Counted from the stretch's first letter, positions 1 to 8,142 are shown. The stretch is 24,846 nt of DNA from Anaerolineaceae bacterium (GCA_003446605.1 DMDF01000089.1:1-24846), one strand, 5' to 3'. The notes: a model not told the origin generated them from the letters alone. Made by a program: numbers and translations.

Positions 1-273
1 CAGCTGCAAGCTGGTAGCATCATACAGCATCGCGTTCTGCAAGCTCTGCACCCAGAAGGCATTGCCGTCCAACGTCCATTTCAGCGAGACAACTTCTTCA
101 AAGGTCAATTGCTGGCTGGCGACCAGCTGATCAATTCCCTCCACGCTGATAGCGGGCATTTTTTCTTCAACCGGCAGGGTTGCTTCGGCTACCGGTTCGC
201 TGCGCTCGCAGGCGGCAGCCAGCACGAACAGCGCACAAAAAGCTATCCGTGGGATGTGTTTACTCCATTTCAT
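1..273 (-). CDS. Secreted lipoprotein, possibly WD40/beta-propeller-like (partial, N-terminus only)
   Basis: The gene runs off the left edge, so only 91 N-terminal codons are visible. The start ATG at 273-271 follows AGGAG at good spacing. The protein opens with a basic stretch (MKWSKH), a hydrophobic core and a lipobox-like LAAAC with Cys22, so it is probably exported and lipid-anchored. After an acidic linker comes a segment containing LKWTLDGNAFWVQS and AMLYDATS, which looks like the first blades of a WD40-type propeller ('W..DG..F' followed by 'LYDATS'). That domain call is a guess from a short stretch. It lies 37 bases downstream of the secreted barrel protein on the same strand and is probably co-transcribed with it. 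Confidence 0.7.
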   Translation of the reverse strand, partial: MKWSKHIPRIAFCALFVLAAACERSEPVAEATLPVEEKMPAISVEGIDQLVASQQLTFEEVVSLKWTLDGNAFWVQSLQNAMLYDATSLQL

Positions 274-310
274 AAAATTCTCCTGTGTATTCTCTCTTTA
301 ATATAACGCA

Positions 311-1933
311 TTATGGGAGCAATTGTTCCAGATTAAGTGCCTCTTTCAGCCAATCCATCAAGCTTTGCTTCAGAGTCTCGAGTAGGCTATCTTTTTGCTC
401 ATCAATCCATTCTTCCACCTGCTGGCTGGCTTTCTCTTTTTGCTCATCCACTATGTCCTGTGCACTGTCTTTGATGGAATCGCCAGCAGAAGAGAATAAT
501 CCGCTGGTGTACAGCGATACCCTTTCTTGCAGATCGTTGGGAATTGCCCTGATGAGCAAAGGTCGTTCACTCAACATGAACGCACTGTTTCCATTCTCAT
601 CCGTTTGCAGTGCAATACCCTCTCCTTTATTAACCGATCCAGCATCCAACGAGAACGCTTCCAGGTTGTACCCATTCACATTGGATAACGGATAGACCTC
701 AAATTGATCGCCATCCTGTCCGCGCCAAACATAGATGTTGATTTCTCCTTTGTTGGTGGTACGATATTGATAGGTTCCATTAAGAATATCACTCATATTA
801 TTGCTGCCTTGAAACCCCTGCAGGCTTGCAGAGAGGTTCGTGAAAACCTGTTGTGAGAAAACCCCAAAGCTCATATCCTTTTGGCTTTCTTGAGCAGCAT
901 ATTTCCAGAACACATTTTCCACATGGTGGCTGCCCAATAGCATGATAGTTGCGCGGCTCAGAAAGTCAGCCCGCACCACATCCGGTAGTGTCCCGCGTTC
1001 GCTCGCGATGGCACTGATATCTTCAGGCTGCCACGCTAGGGAACTGATCCAGATGGGCTTGATGCCATACTGGCTGCCCGCTGCATCTACCAGCGCGATG
1101 ATCTCAGCCAGGTTAAAACCTCCCTCCGCGCTGGTAAGACACACGCCGGAAATGCTATCGTAGGTTTGATACATGCTTCTTCCCTCGGGTGGGGCAGCGT
1201 AGGTATTCAGATCAATTCCGATCACATCAAACGCATCCCATGCATCCAGCGAATGGATACTGTTGAGGAAAGCGCTGGGTTGGTTGAGACAATTCCCGGT
1301 GTCACTGTTGATGCCACCCATGATGACAACATCGCCTTTGTCTGTGCTCTTGATGGCTTCTGAGGCAACGATCAGACGCTGTGCGTAGGTAGAAGGGCTG
1401 GCAAGGATGGCTGCCGCGATAGGCTGGTCCGGCAGATCAAAGGGTAGATTGATCGCCTGTCCGATCTGCCAGGCATCCACATATTCCCCGAATTGTGCAA
1501 CAGATGCTTTTACATATCGTTCCCAACTTGTCAGATAATTCTCAACGATGTTTTGTTCGCTGAGGCTTTCATATTGTAAATAAGTTGGGAAACCATCCAG
1601 GATGAGCACGATCTGGATGCCCTTTTGGTCGAGTTTTTGGATGAGATTGATCAAATCGATCTGCGTTCCCTGTGGGCTGATTGACCAGCTGAACAAGCCA
1701 GCTGAAAGCTCCACATCCTGCCAGGGAATGGTAAGCTTCAGGGAGGTAGCGCCACTCGCTTCAACCATGTCAATGAATTGCTGGTTGTCCAGCGTGCTGT
1801 TCAGCAGGGTTGCGCTCATATCCAGCCCTAACGGGGTAGAGCTGCCAAACTGTGCAGAACTGCTGTTAGAAATACCAGTAACCAATCCAGCAGCACATCC
1901 AGCCAGAATGAGCAGGGTGAAGATTCTTTTCAT
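311..1933 (-). CDS. Secreted TIM-barrel protein resembling glycoside hydrolases, catalytic residues apparently lost
   Basis: This 540-residue protein begins with a short export signal (MKRIFTLLILAGC). LAGC is a good lipobox with Cys13, so it may be a lipoprotein. Residues about 35-365 follow the order of GH5/GH39-like barrels: an early 'LKLTIPWQDVE', 'WERYVKASVAQFGEYVDAWQIG', then 'KPIWISSLAW' and 'ENVFWKYAAQ'. In active relatives the fourth strand usually ends in an N-E-P type motif and the seventh in W-x-T-E-x-G-W. Here the equivalents are WQIGQAIN (155-162) and IWISSLAW (294-301), so both expected glutamates are replaced. Residues about 385-465 look beta-rich. Residues about 480-535 are a highly charged helical tail. 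SD AAAGGA precedes the ATG. It is probably a binding or structural pseudoenzyme; the exact family is not certain. Confidence 0.75.
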   Translation of the reverse strand: MKRIFTLLILAGCAAGLVTGISNSSSAQFGSSTPLGLDMSATLLNSTLDNQQFIDMVEASGATSLKLTIPWQDVELSAGLFSWSISPQGTQIDLINLIQKLDQKGIQIVLILDGFPTYLQYESLSEQNIVENYLTSWERYVKASVAQFGEYVDAWQIGQAINLPFDLPDQPIAAAILASPSTYAQRLIVASEAIKSTDKGDVVIMGGINSDTGNCLNQPSAFLNSIHSLDAWDAFDVIGIDLNTYAAPPEGRSMYQTYDSISGVCLTSAEGGFNLAEIIALVDAAGSQYGIKPIWISSLAWQPEDISAIASERGTLPDVVRADFLSRATIMLLGSHHVENVFWKYAAQESQKDMSFGVFSQQVFTNLSASLQGFQGSNNMSDILNGTYQYRTTNKGEINIYVWRGQDGDQFEVYPLSNVNGYNLEAFSLDAGSVNKGEGIALQTDENGNSAFMLSERPLLIRAIPNDLQERVSLYTSGLFSSAGDSIKDSAQDIVDEQKEKASQQVEEWIDEQKDSLLETLKQSLMDWLKEALNLEQLLP

Positions 1934-2066
1934 ATTTAAATCCTTTAAGCCTCACTTTTCACAGTTATTTATTAAGGTGCAATCTCTGTGCCATGTTCAT
2001 CCATAATAAAATTGGAGATGGGAAAATGAAATCGCGATAGAATAAGAAGAAGAGAAAGGCACCAGC

Positions 2067-2954
2067 ATGACGGAAGAAAAGAATGCTCCGAAGGAACATT
2101 CCGTGCTGCCTCGTTTTGCCGTTTTACAGCTTTCAGGTTGCGCGGGATGCGAAGTATCGTTGCTCAACGCACATGAATGGGTCGAGAAGTTCGAATTGAC
2201 CTATATGCCACTGGTTTCCAGCGCTTACGATGTGCCTGAAGTGGATATCCTGCTTATCAGTGGTGGCGTGCGCACCGATGAAGATGTGTATCATCTGCAG
2301 AGCGCGGTCAAGAAAGCACAGCGCGTGGTAGCGGTGGGTACGTGTGCTTTATCAGGTGGCGTGGCAAACCTTGGGAATCGCGATGAGGTACGGCAGCTTT
2401 TTCTGATGGAACAGCATCGCCGCCATGTGCCGCGCTTGTTGCCCAAATCGCGACCGGTGGATGATTTTGTGCCCATTGACCTGTATCTACCAGGCTGTCC
2501 CCCCACACCGGAACTTTTCATGGGGGCGCTGCTCGATCCGCAAGGGTATCAAGCCAGCCTGACGGTTTGCCAGGAATGCGGTCGCAAAAAACTGAAGGAT
2601 ATGAAGCCCGACCATTTACTTGGTTTTCAAAAAGGAGCGGTTGATTCGGAGATCTGCCTGATCAACCAGGGCTATCTCTGTGTGGGCACCAGCACACGCG
2701 GGGGCTGCCGGGCGCCCTGTACAAGAGCAGGGCATCCCTGTGTGGGCTGCCGTGGACCGTCGAACGTGTTGATTGAAAAAGGCTCTCAAGCCTGGTTGGA
2801 TACGATCCAAAGAGTTTTTCATAGCATGACCAACGTTCCTGAAAAGGAATTGCATGATGAACTCCTCTCACCGCAACTGGCGTTATTCCTGTTTCAATTT
2901 TCTGATTATGACGGAGGGGATCGTCCTCCGCGACCGAAAGAGAAGGTGCTGTGA
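2067..2954 (+). CDS. [NiFe] hydrogenase small (electron-transfer) subunit, group-3/MvhG-like
   Basis: This cytosolic electron-transfer subunit carries electrons between the Ni-Fe site and a redox partner. The NuoB-like fold shows CAGC (Cys25, Cys28), Cys93 in VGTCALSGGV and Cys144 in LPGCPP, the four ligands of the proximal 4Fe-4S cluster. A ferredoxin-like C-terminal part adds eight cysteines (168, 171, 197, 205, 214, 218, 225, 228), enough for two more cubanes. There is no twin-arginine signal, which fits a soluble group 3 enzyme (F420-non-reducing MvhG or HoxY-like). The ATG has AAAGG seven bases upstream. It overlaps the large subunit by the TGATG junction. No MvhD, HdrA, diaphorase or Hyp genes are in view, so the electron partner is unknown. 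Confidence 0.9.
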   Translation: MTEEKNAPKEHSVLPRFAVLQLSGCAGCEVSLLNAHEWVEKFELTYMPLVSSAYDVPEVDILLISGGVRTDEDVYHLQSAVKKAQRVVAVGTCALSGGVANLGNRDEVRQLFLMEQHRRHVPRLLPKSRPVDDFVPIDLYLPGCPPTPELFMGALLDPQGYQASLTVCQECGRKKLKDMKPDHLLGFQKGAVDSEICLINQGYLCVGTSTRGGCRAPCTRAGHPCVGCRGPSNVLIEKGSQAWLDTIQRVFHSMTNVPEKELHDELLSPQLALFLFQFSDYDGGDRPPRPKEKVL

Positions 2955-4267
2955 TGACGACACTCACATTTCCTCTCAGCCGCATTGAAGGGCACGCTCA
3001 GGTAGAGATCGAGGTTCAGCAGGGAAAAGTACTCTCAACACGCTTCAAAGCCACCGAATTGCGTGGGTTTGATATTTTCGTGCAGGGTGTTCCGGCAGAG
3101 CAGATGCCGGTGATTGTGCCACGTATCTGTGGGGTTTGTTCCACCGCGCACCATGTTGCAGCCGTGAAAACTCTGGAAGATGCCTTTGGAGTGACTCCTC
3201 CTCCGCTAGCTTCCAGGATCCGGTCATTACTGTTATTGGGTCAATTGCTGCAAAACCAGGCAACCTCGCTGTTTATTTTCACCATGCCCGATAGAGTTGG
3301 CGCGGAGAGCCTGTTCGAAATGGATGAGATCGATCAGGACCATGCCGTTCGCTTTCAAATTTCACGCAATGCGCTTAAGGTGCGTGAATTGGGCACCGAC
3401 CTGATCACCCTGGCAGGAGGACAGTTCATCCATCCGGTGCGCGCGGTGGTGGGTGGCGTGAATGCAGGCATCCCTGCTGAAAGGGCAGCTGCGATGCTTA
3501 AACGATTGGAAGAAGGGCTACCGCTGGCATGTGAATTATTTGATACCTACTGGGAACTGACCCAGCGTATGAAGGATCGCATTGGAAGCTGGGGGGACGA
3601 CAGCCCCGCATACTACATTACATCCACTGGCAGGGTGAAACCTGATTACAACAGCCATGAGATCCGCGTGATGGCGCCCAGCGGGGAATGCTGCGAGATC
3701 TTTTCCCCGCGTTCTTTCCGGGAAATTCTTGAGTTCAGTCAAAGTGATTATTCCTATGCGACAAAGACCTCCTATAAAGGAGGGGTTATCCGAGCCAATT
3801 CGTTGGCGCGTGCCAATATGACCGCGCACATGGGCACCAAAGTAGCCAACGGCTATTTGCACCGGCTGCGCATCGAATTCGGCACACCGGCACATCCCAT
3901 CATGCTGTTTGACCTGGGTCGCGGCATCGAACTAGTGTATGCTATTGAACGTGCTATGCAGATCCTTGAGCAGCCGCTGGAGGGAGAAGATACCGAAGTA
4001 GCTTATACTCCGCATGACGGGGATGGATATGGAATGGTGGAAGCACCGCGCGGTCCGCTCATTCATCATTATGTGATCGAGAAGAATAAAATAGCCAAAG
4101 CGGAATTTATTATTCCTACCGTGCATAATATGCGTGCCATTGAACGGGCATTGCAGGTGGTAGCAGAACGCTATATTCAGAAAGATCAGGTCGATCTGGA
4201 ACTGGAACGCGCGGTGGGGCGTGTGGTGCGTGCGTTTGACCCCTGCATTGCCTGTGCAACGCATTGA
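2954..4267 (+). CDS. [NiFe] hydrogenase large (catalytic) subunit, group-3/MvhA-like
   Basis: This is the catalytic subunit that activates H2 at the Ni-Fe(CN)2CO site. The L1 motif RICGVCSTAHH provides Cys59, Cys62 and His66, and the L2 motif DPCIACATH provides Cys431, Cys434 and His437. SRIEGH near the N-terminus is also typical of the family. The stop codon follows His437 directly, so there is no C-terminal peptide for a HycI/HoxW-type protease to remove. Most group 3 large subunits have such a peptide. An in-frame GTG lies one codon earlier at 2951. The ATG at 2954 is preferred because AAGG lies seven bases upstream of it and it forms a TGATG overlap with the small subunit. At 437 residues it is within the family range. 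Confidence 0.92.
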   Translation: MTTLTFPLSRIEGHAQVEIEVQQGKVLSTRFKATELRGFDIFVQGVPAEQMPVIVPRICGVCSTAHHVAAVKTLEDAFGVTPPPLASRIRSLLLLGQLLQNQATSLFIFTMPDRVGAESLFEMDEIDQDHAVRFQISRNALKVRELGTDLITLAGGQFIHPVRAVVGGVNAGIPAERAAAMLKRLEEGLPLACELFDTYWELTQRMKDRIGSWGDDSPAYYITSTGRVKPDYNSHEIRVMAPSGECCEIFSPRSFREILEFSQSDYSYATKTSYKGGVIRANSLARANMTAHMGTKVANGYLHRLRIEFGTPAHPIMLFDLGRGIELVYAIERAMQILEQPLEGEDTEVAYTPHDGDGYGMVEAPRGPLIHHYVIEKNKIAKAEFIIPTVHNMRAIERALQVVAERYIQKDQVDLELERAVGRVVRAFDPCIACATH

Positions 4268-4305
4268 TCAGAAAGATTGAAGAGCACCAATTTTCCCTGG
4301 TATGC

Positions 4306-4333
4306 TTGACTTAGCCCCTGAATACGTTAGAAT
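4306..4333 (+). promoter_or_regulatory. Sigma-70-type promoter of the small membrane protein
   Basis: TTGACT (4306-4311) and TAGAAT (4328-4333) are separated by 16 bases. The predicted transcript starts near 4340, about ten bases ahead of the SD site GGAGGT (4351-4356). This implies that the membrane protein is transcribed separately from the hydrogenase genes. Confidence 0.65.
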
Positions 4334-4362
4334 GAATTTAGTGAATGAATGGAGGTATTCTC

Positions 4363-4743
4363 ATGTATTATAGTCATAACAACTGGGGTTGGGGCATAGG
4401 GACGTTTTTCTACTTTTTGCTTATTCTGGCTGCTGCAGGTTTTTATTTTTACTGTTACTGGCGTATCTTTGAAAAAGCGGGAAGAAAGGGTTGGGAAGGG
4501 CTTATTCCCGGACATAATGTTCTGGAATTATTTCTTATGGTAGGGCGCCCGGGGTGGTGGTTTTTCCTGATGTTGATCCCAGTGGCAAATATTGTTATTG
4601 CGATCATGTTGATCTTTGATCTGGCAAAGGTGTTTGGCAAGGAAACTGGCTTCGGATTTGGAATTCTGTTCCTATCTTTTGTCTTCATTCCCATTCTGGC
4701 ATTGGGAGATGCTGAATACCAAGGTCCCTTAACATTTGAATAA
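4363..4743 (+). CDS. Small multi-spanning membrane protein, DUF5684-like
   Basis: The protein has 126 residues and about three hydrophobic spans: roughly residues 12-34, 63-87 and 98-114. Between the first two is a conserved-looking loop, FEKAGRKGWEGLIPGHN, which I associate with the DUF5684/signal-peptidase-neighbour family of small bacterial membrane proteins. The function of that family is not known to me. The start is set by GGAGGT at 4351-4356, six bases before ATG 4363. An in-frame ATG at 4345 lies upstream of this SD site and is not used. The N-terminus is rich in Tyr, Asn, Trp and Gly. It has its own promoter and terminator and so forms a single-gene unit. Confidence 0.75.
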   Translation: MYYSHNNWGWGIGTFFYFLLILAAAGFYFYCYWRIFEKAGRKGWEGLIPGHNVLELFLMVGRPGWWFFLMLIPVANIVIAIMLIFDLAKVFGKETGFGFGILFLSFVFIPILALGDAEYQGPLTFE

Positions 4744-4766
4744 AACAATAAGATGAACCAATAAAG

Positions 4767-4792
4767 AAGGCAGCCAATACGCTGCCTTTTTT
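4767..4792 (+). terminator. Rho-independent terminator
   Basis: A perfect 8-bp stem, AAGGCAGC/GCTGCCTT, with a six-base loop (CAATAC) is followed by a T run. It lies 24 bases after the membrane protein stop. Confidence 0.9.
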
Positions 4793-4852
4793 ATTTGGTG
4801 ATATTTTTTCATGCGGTCATTTTTCGTCGGATTGATTGGGTATATGTGTTGG

Positions 4853-4879
4853 TTGAAATTTGCGATTCTATTGTATAAC
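4853..4879 (+). promoter_or_regulatory. Possible promoter of the MFS transporter
   Basis: TTGAAA (4853-4858) and TATAAC (4874-4879) are spaced by 15 bases, shorter than ideal. The position, about 40 bases upstream of the transporter start and just after a terminator, supports it. Confidence 0.4.
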
Positions 4880-4922
4880 CAGAGTGTTATCGTTTGTATG
4901 AAATCATGAGGAGGTTTGTATG

Positions 4923-6131
4923 ATGTCTGAGAAATTTAAGTTATATCCCTATCGCTGGGTGGTATTGGCTGTCTTTATGTTTATCAATCTGATGATGCAG
5001 ATGTTATGGATCACCTATGCCCCGATTACTAGTATTGCTGCTGAGTATTACGGTGTGAAAGACTTGCAGATTGGGTTCTTATCTATGGTTTTTATGATCG
5101 CATTTATTCCTTTTTCCATCCCGGCTTCATGGATGATTGATAGGTACGGGTTCCGTAAAGCGGTAGGGTTGGGTGCTGTTATGATGGGGGTGTTTAGTTT
5201 ACTGCGAGGTTTTTCAGGCTCCAATTTTACCCTTGTTTTGCTATGCACTATCGGGATCGCGGCAGCCCAACCATTCTTGTTGAATGCCTGGACGACTGTG
5301 CCTGCTAAATGGTTTGCCGTTAAGGAACGGGCAACGATGGTTGGATTGATCACTCTGGCAAACCTGGTGGGAACTGGATTGGGTATGATAATCACCCCCA
5401 TTCTTGTTGAAGATGGAATGGACATCGCACGTGTGCAGTTGATCTATGGGGTCGTGGCAGCCATTTCTGCTTTTCTTTTTATTCTTCTGGCACGTGAGAA
5501 TCCACCCACTCCACCGGCACCAGCTGAAGAACAAGTCCATGCACTTATGCTGGATGGCATCAAGCATGCTTTTACCGTAAAGCCATTTGTGATGTATCTG
5601 GCAATATCCTTTATTGGGCTTGGAATTTTTAACGGTGTAACCACATGGGTGGAGGGCATCATTCGACCGCGTGGCTATACCCCTACTGATGCCGGAACTT
5701 TGGGGGCATTAATGCTCATAGGCGGAATCATCGGGGCGGTTGTTATCCCTGCTATTTCCGACAAACAGCAGAACCGGCAGCGCTACCTTTTTCTTGGTAT
5801 TGGAATGGCGATCCCGGGTTTATTAGGATTGACCTATGCGACCCAACCATGGATGCTTTTTGCATCCGCATTTTTTATGGGATTCTTCCTGGTCAGTGCC
5901 AACCCGATCGGCATGCAGTATGCGACGGAAGTTGCGTATCCCACACCAGAAGGCACCTCCAATGGTCTCATACAGCTATTTGGACAAGCTTCAGTCGTTT
6001 TCGTATACATCATGGAAGCCATGAGAACCAAGAATGGCGCATTCACTCCTGGGTTGCTTTTAGCGGCAGGATTGCTGGTGTTGTGTCTGGTTCTTGTAAC
6101 ACAGATGAAGGATCTTCCGAAAAAGGAATGA
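4923..6131 (+). CDS. Major facilitator superfamily transporter, FLVCR-like subgroup
   Basis: This integral membrane secondary transporter has 402 residues and about twelve hydrophobic spans in two halves, separated by a Pro-rich cytoplasmic linker near residues 192-205 (PPTPPAPAEE). The loop after the second span carries the MFS motif A variant DRYGFRK. The segment NAWTTVPAKWFAVKERATMVGL followed by NLVGTGLG resembles the eukaryotic FLVCR heme/choline exporters and their bacterial relatives, although the substrate cannot be read from sequence. The strong SD GAGGAGGT (4908-4915) fits ATG 4923 (seven bases) better than the adjacent ATG 4920 (four bases). The gene stands alone between a terminator and the convergent YjbQ gene. 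Confidence 0.85.
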   Translation: MSEKFKLYPYRWVVLAVFMFINLMMQMLWITYAPITSIAAEYYGVKDLQIGFLSMVFMIAFIPFSIPASWMIDRYGFRKAVGLGAVMMGVFSLLRGFSGSNFTLVLLCTIGIAAAQPFLLNAWTTVPAKWFAVKERATMVGLITLANLVGTGLGMIITPILVEDGMDIARVQLIYGVVAAISAFLFILLARENPPTPPAPAEEQVHALMLDGIKHAFTVKPFVMYLAISFIGLGIFNGVTTWVEGIIRPRGYTPTDAGTLGALMLIGGIIGAVVIPAISDKQQNRQRYLFLGIGMAIPGLLGLTYATQPWMLFASAFFMGFFLVSANPIGMQYATEVAYPTPEGTSNGLIQLFGQASVVFVYIMEAMRTKNGAFTPGLLLAAGLLVLCLVLVTQMKDLPKKE

Positions 6132-6276
6132 GCGAAAAAGGAATGAGACGAAATTCCCCGGGTCAGAGGGTGGCATCGGTATAATTGACGCGCAGAACTA
6201 TTTTTGTTTGTCAAATTGATGGCTTGCGCAGGTGAGTGATGACGCTACCATTTCCCTATTATCGATGCCCCGTATA

Positions 6277-6305
6277 TTTGGGTGAGACCTTAATTAAGAC
6301 CCAAA
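6277..6305. other. Inverted repeat between convergent genes
   Basis: Arms TTTGGGT (6277-6283) and ACCCAAA (6299-6305) are perfect complements with 15 bases between them, including the palindrome CTTAATTAAG. It lies between the convergent MFS and YjbQ stops and could end transcription from both sides. There is no T run, so this role is weakly supported. Confidence 0.3.
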
Positions 6306-6324
6306 CATTGCTGTGGATTGTTGC

Positions 6325-6744
6325 TTATTCCCCGATGATTTTCACCAGAATACGTTTTTTGCGCTGTCCGTCAAACTCTCCGTAAAAGATCTGCTCCCAG
6401 GGTCCAAAATCCAGCTGCCCATTGGTAACTGCGATCACCACTTCCCGCCCCATGACCTGGCGTTTCATGTGCGCATCTGCGTTATCTTCCCCGGTGCGGT
6501 TATGCTGGTATAGGGATATGGGGTCATGCGGTGCCAGTTTCTCCAACCATTTGTCATAATCCTTCAGAAGACCGCTTTCATCATCGTTGATATATACGCT
6601 GGCGGTAATGTGCATGGCGTTGACCAGGCAGAGACCTTCCTGAATGCCGCTTTCTTGAAGACAGTTATTGACCTGCGGTGTAATATTGATATAGGCTCGG
6701 CGAGCTGGAATGTTGACCCATAATTCTTTGCGATAGCTTTTCAT
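6325..6744 (-). CDS. yjbQ: YjbQ/UPF0047 family protein (secondary thiamine-phosphate synthase-like)
   Basis: The protein has 139 residues, the normal length of this family, and matches it end to end. It has the block NAMHITASVYINDDESGL, then YQHNRTGEDNADAHMKRQVMG, then TNGQLDFGPWEQIFYGEFDG. The conserved His residues and the acidic NDDES motif form the presumed metal or active site. Members have been linked to weak thiamine-phosphate synthase activity, but the true cellular role remains unsettled. The start ATG 6744 is preceded by AGGAG with seven-base spacing. The gene is divergent from the hypothetical gene at 6876 and convergent with the MFS gene. No thiamine biosynthesis genes are nearby. 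Confidence 0.9.
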   Translation of the reverse strand: MKSYRKELWVNIPARRAYINITPQVNNCLQESGIQEGLCLVNAMHITASVYINDDESGLLKDYDKWLEKLAPHDPISLYQHNRTGEDNADAHMKRQVMGREVVIAVTNGQLDFGPWEQIFYGEFDGQRKKRILVKIIGE

Positions 6745-6875
6745 GTACTTGCTCCTAAAAAATATATTAGAGAAGGTGTTTTTAATATTATTCGTATGTT
6801 TTTATGCTAATCTATATTTATAACATTTGAGTGAAAATCAAACGAGAAAGATTAACCAATTTACAGGAGGAACAA

Positions 6876-7241
6876 ATGGCAGAAATATCTGAAGATAACA
6901 AGAAGGGGAATATGGTAGAGCCAAAAGCGAAAGTGGTTTCTGACAAAGTGGCTCTTGTTCAAGAAGTCGAAAAGATGAAAGCGACTCAGTTGGAATTGTT
7001 CCATAAGAAAACACATCAAGATATGATCAACGCTGCCTATAAAGCTGCCGATAAATTGGGGATAGCGCCCTGGGTTTTAATTCGCGCTGCAGGTTGGGGT
7101 CATTTCACCGATGATCGGGGAGCCCTATATAAAGGAGATCATATCGCTGATATTGATACTCTTACCGAAGAACAAAAAGAAGCCTTGATGGGAGTTTTCG
7201 GAATGATGAGCGGCTGGGAGAAAATGAAGAAGGTAAAATAA
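6876..7241 (+). CDS. Hypothetical small soluble protein with charged N-terminus
   Basis: I do not recognise a family for this 121-residue protein. The first 45 residues are Lys/Glu-rich and probably disordered or coiled. The rest looks folded: a helix AAYKAADKLGIAPWVLIRAAGWG, a Gly/Asp-rich turn (FTDDRGALYKGDHIADI), then an amphipathic helix with EEQKEALMGVFGMMSGW. There is no signal peptide or membrane span. The start is set by AGGAGG (6865-6870), five bases before ATG 6876. A longer reading from GTG 6831 lacks an SD. It is a single-gene unit closed by a strong terminator and divergent from yjbQ. Confidence 0.75.
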   Translation: MAEISEDNKKGNMVEPKAKVVSDKVALVQEVEKMKATQLELFHKKTHQDMINAAYKAADKLGIAPWVLIRAAGWGHFTDDRGALYKGDHIADIDTLTEEQKEALMGVFGMMSGWEKMKKVK

Positions 7242-7263
7242 TAGTATCCGTGCTACCTTTCTA

Positions 7264-7300
7264 AAGAAAAATCGGCTGTAACTCAGCTGATTTTTCTTTT
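7264..7300 (+). terminator. Rho-independent terminator
   Basis: A 15-bp stem, AAGAAAAATCGGCTG/CAGCTGATTTTTCTT, has one G-T wobble and a five-base loop (TAACT). It ends in T residues and lies 22 bases after the hypothetical gene. Confidence 0.9.
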
Positions 7301-7359
7301 AACCCGGACGGTAAATAGAGGCGTATGTTTTTACAGTACACTTAACCTTGGAGGACGGA

Positions 7360-7887
7360 ATGGAAAACGGTGATCTTTTCAAGGTGCACATGCCCGAAGT
7401 GGATATTCGTGGTGGGCTGGATAAAATATTTTCACAGGCAAAACAACTGGCTGAAGAAGAAACTATACTTGCAGACGGGTCTCACCTGCGGCATGTTGTC
7501 ATTATTTCTCCTGGGCGCTTACTGCTGATAAAGGACAGTTATCCCCCTGATACACTTCCTTCAGAAAATCGAACTGTGCTGGAAGAACTTATCCCTTCTC
7601 ACCGATCGTTGAAGATTGCCGTCATCACGTACACTTTCCTGGATGCTTTACGTCTGGATGTTAGAAAAGCTATCCCCTTTTTTGATTATTTACTGGGATT
7701 TACCTGTATAGGGCATGCTGTGTGGATTTTTGAAGGACATTCCTCCGTTCTGGAGATGGGCTGCCACGGAGCGGATTTTGTTCTGATTGATCAACGGATG
7801 TTACCATTTCTGGAACCTGATTGGGAGAAGCGAATTAAGGGAATTGCGAGTGTGCAACAGGTAAGGATAATCACGATCGCTGAGTGA
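7360..7887 (+). CDS. Hypothetical soluble protein of 175 residues
   Basis: I do not recognise this protein. It has no signal peptide or clear membrane span and a mixed alpha/beta look. Strands such as HVVIISPGRLLLI, KIAVITYTF and HAVWIFEG alternate with helices. The centre carries TFLDALRLDVRKAIPFFDYLLGF, and the segment VLEMGCHGADFVLIDQRMLPFL looks buried and conserved, with Cys and His close together. The start is set by GGAGG (7350-7354), five bases ahead of ATG 7360. An in-frame TTG at 7348 would overlap that SD. It follows a terminator, so it needs its own promoter, which I could not identify. Confidence 0.7.
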   Translation: MENGDLFKVHMPEVDIRGGLDKIFSQAKQLAEEETILADGSHLRHVVIISPGRLLLIKDSYPPDTLPSENRTVLEELIPSHRSLKIAVITYTFLDALRLDVRKAIPFFDYLLGFTCIGHAVWIFEGHSSVLEMGCHGADFVLIDQRMLPFLEPDWEKRIKGIASVQQVRIITIAE

Positions 7888-8057
7888 ATTCCAATTTTAT
7901 CGATGAATATATAACAGTCACGAAATATCTCTTAAAAAGCTTGGCTCTCAAAGAACAAAGATGCCAATACCTCAGAACATGGTGATGACTATTAAGAACA
8001 TCCACTGCTATCCCCTCAAATTTTATGGATCTCGAAATTGTTTTCTTTATTTGCTGA

Positions 8058-8085
8058 TTGAAAATAAATTTGTAAACGATATAAT
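8058..8085 (+). promoter_or_regulatory. Sigma-70-type promoter of the small membrane protein at 8143
   Basis: TTGAAA (8058-8063) and a perfect TATAAT (8080-8085) are separated by 16 bases. The predicted start lies near 8092, about 50 bases before the ATG. The rest of 7888-8142 is AT-rich and shows no gene. Confidence 0.65.
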
Positions 8086-8142
8086 TTTTTATATAATTAC
8101 TTTGTCAAAGGTATTTTGTATGAAAATTGAAAGGGGATAACA

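Noticed and set aside
285..695. 136-codon plus-strand frame opposite the secreted barrel gene
   Set aside because: It is antisense to a well-supported gene and shows only shadow composition, with no family similarity.
1934..2066. Promoters for the divergent hydrogenase and secreted-protein genes
   Set aside because: They must exist, but the best boxes (TTGGAG with TAGAAT at about 20-base spacing) are too poor to annotate.
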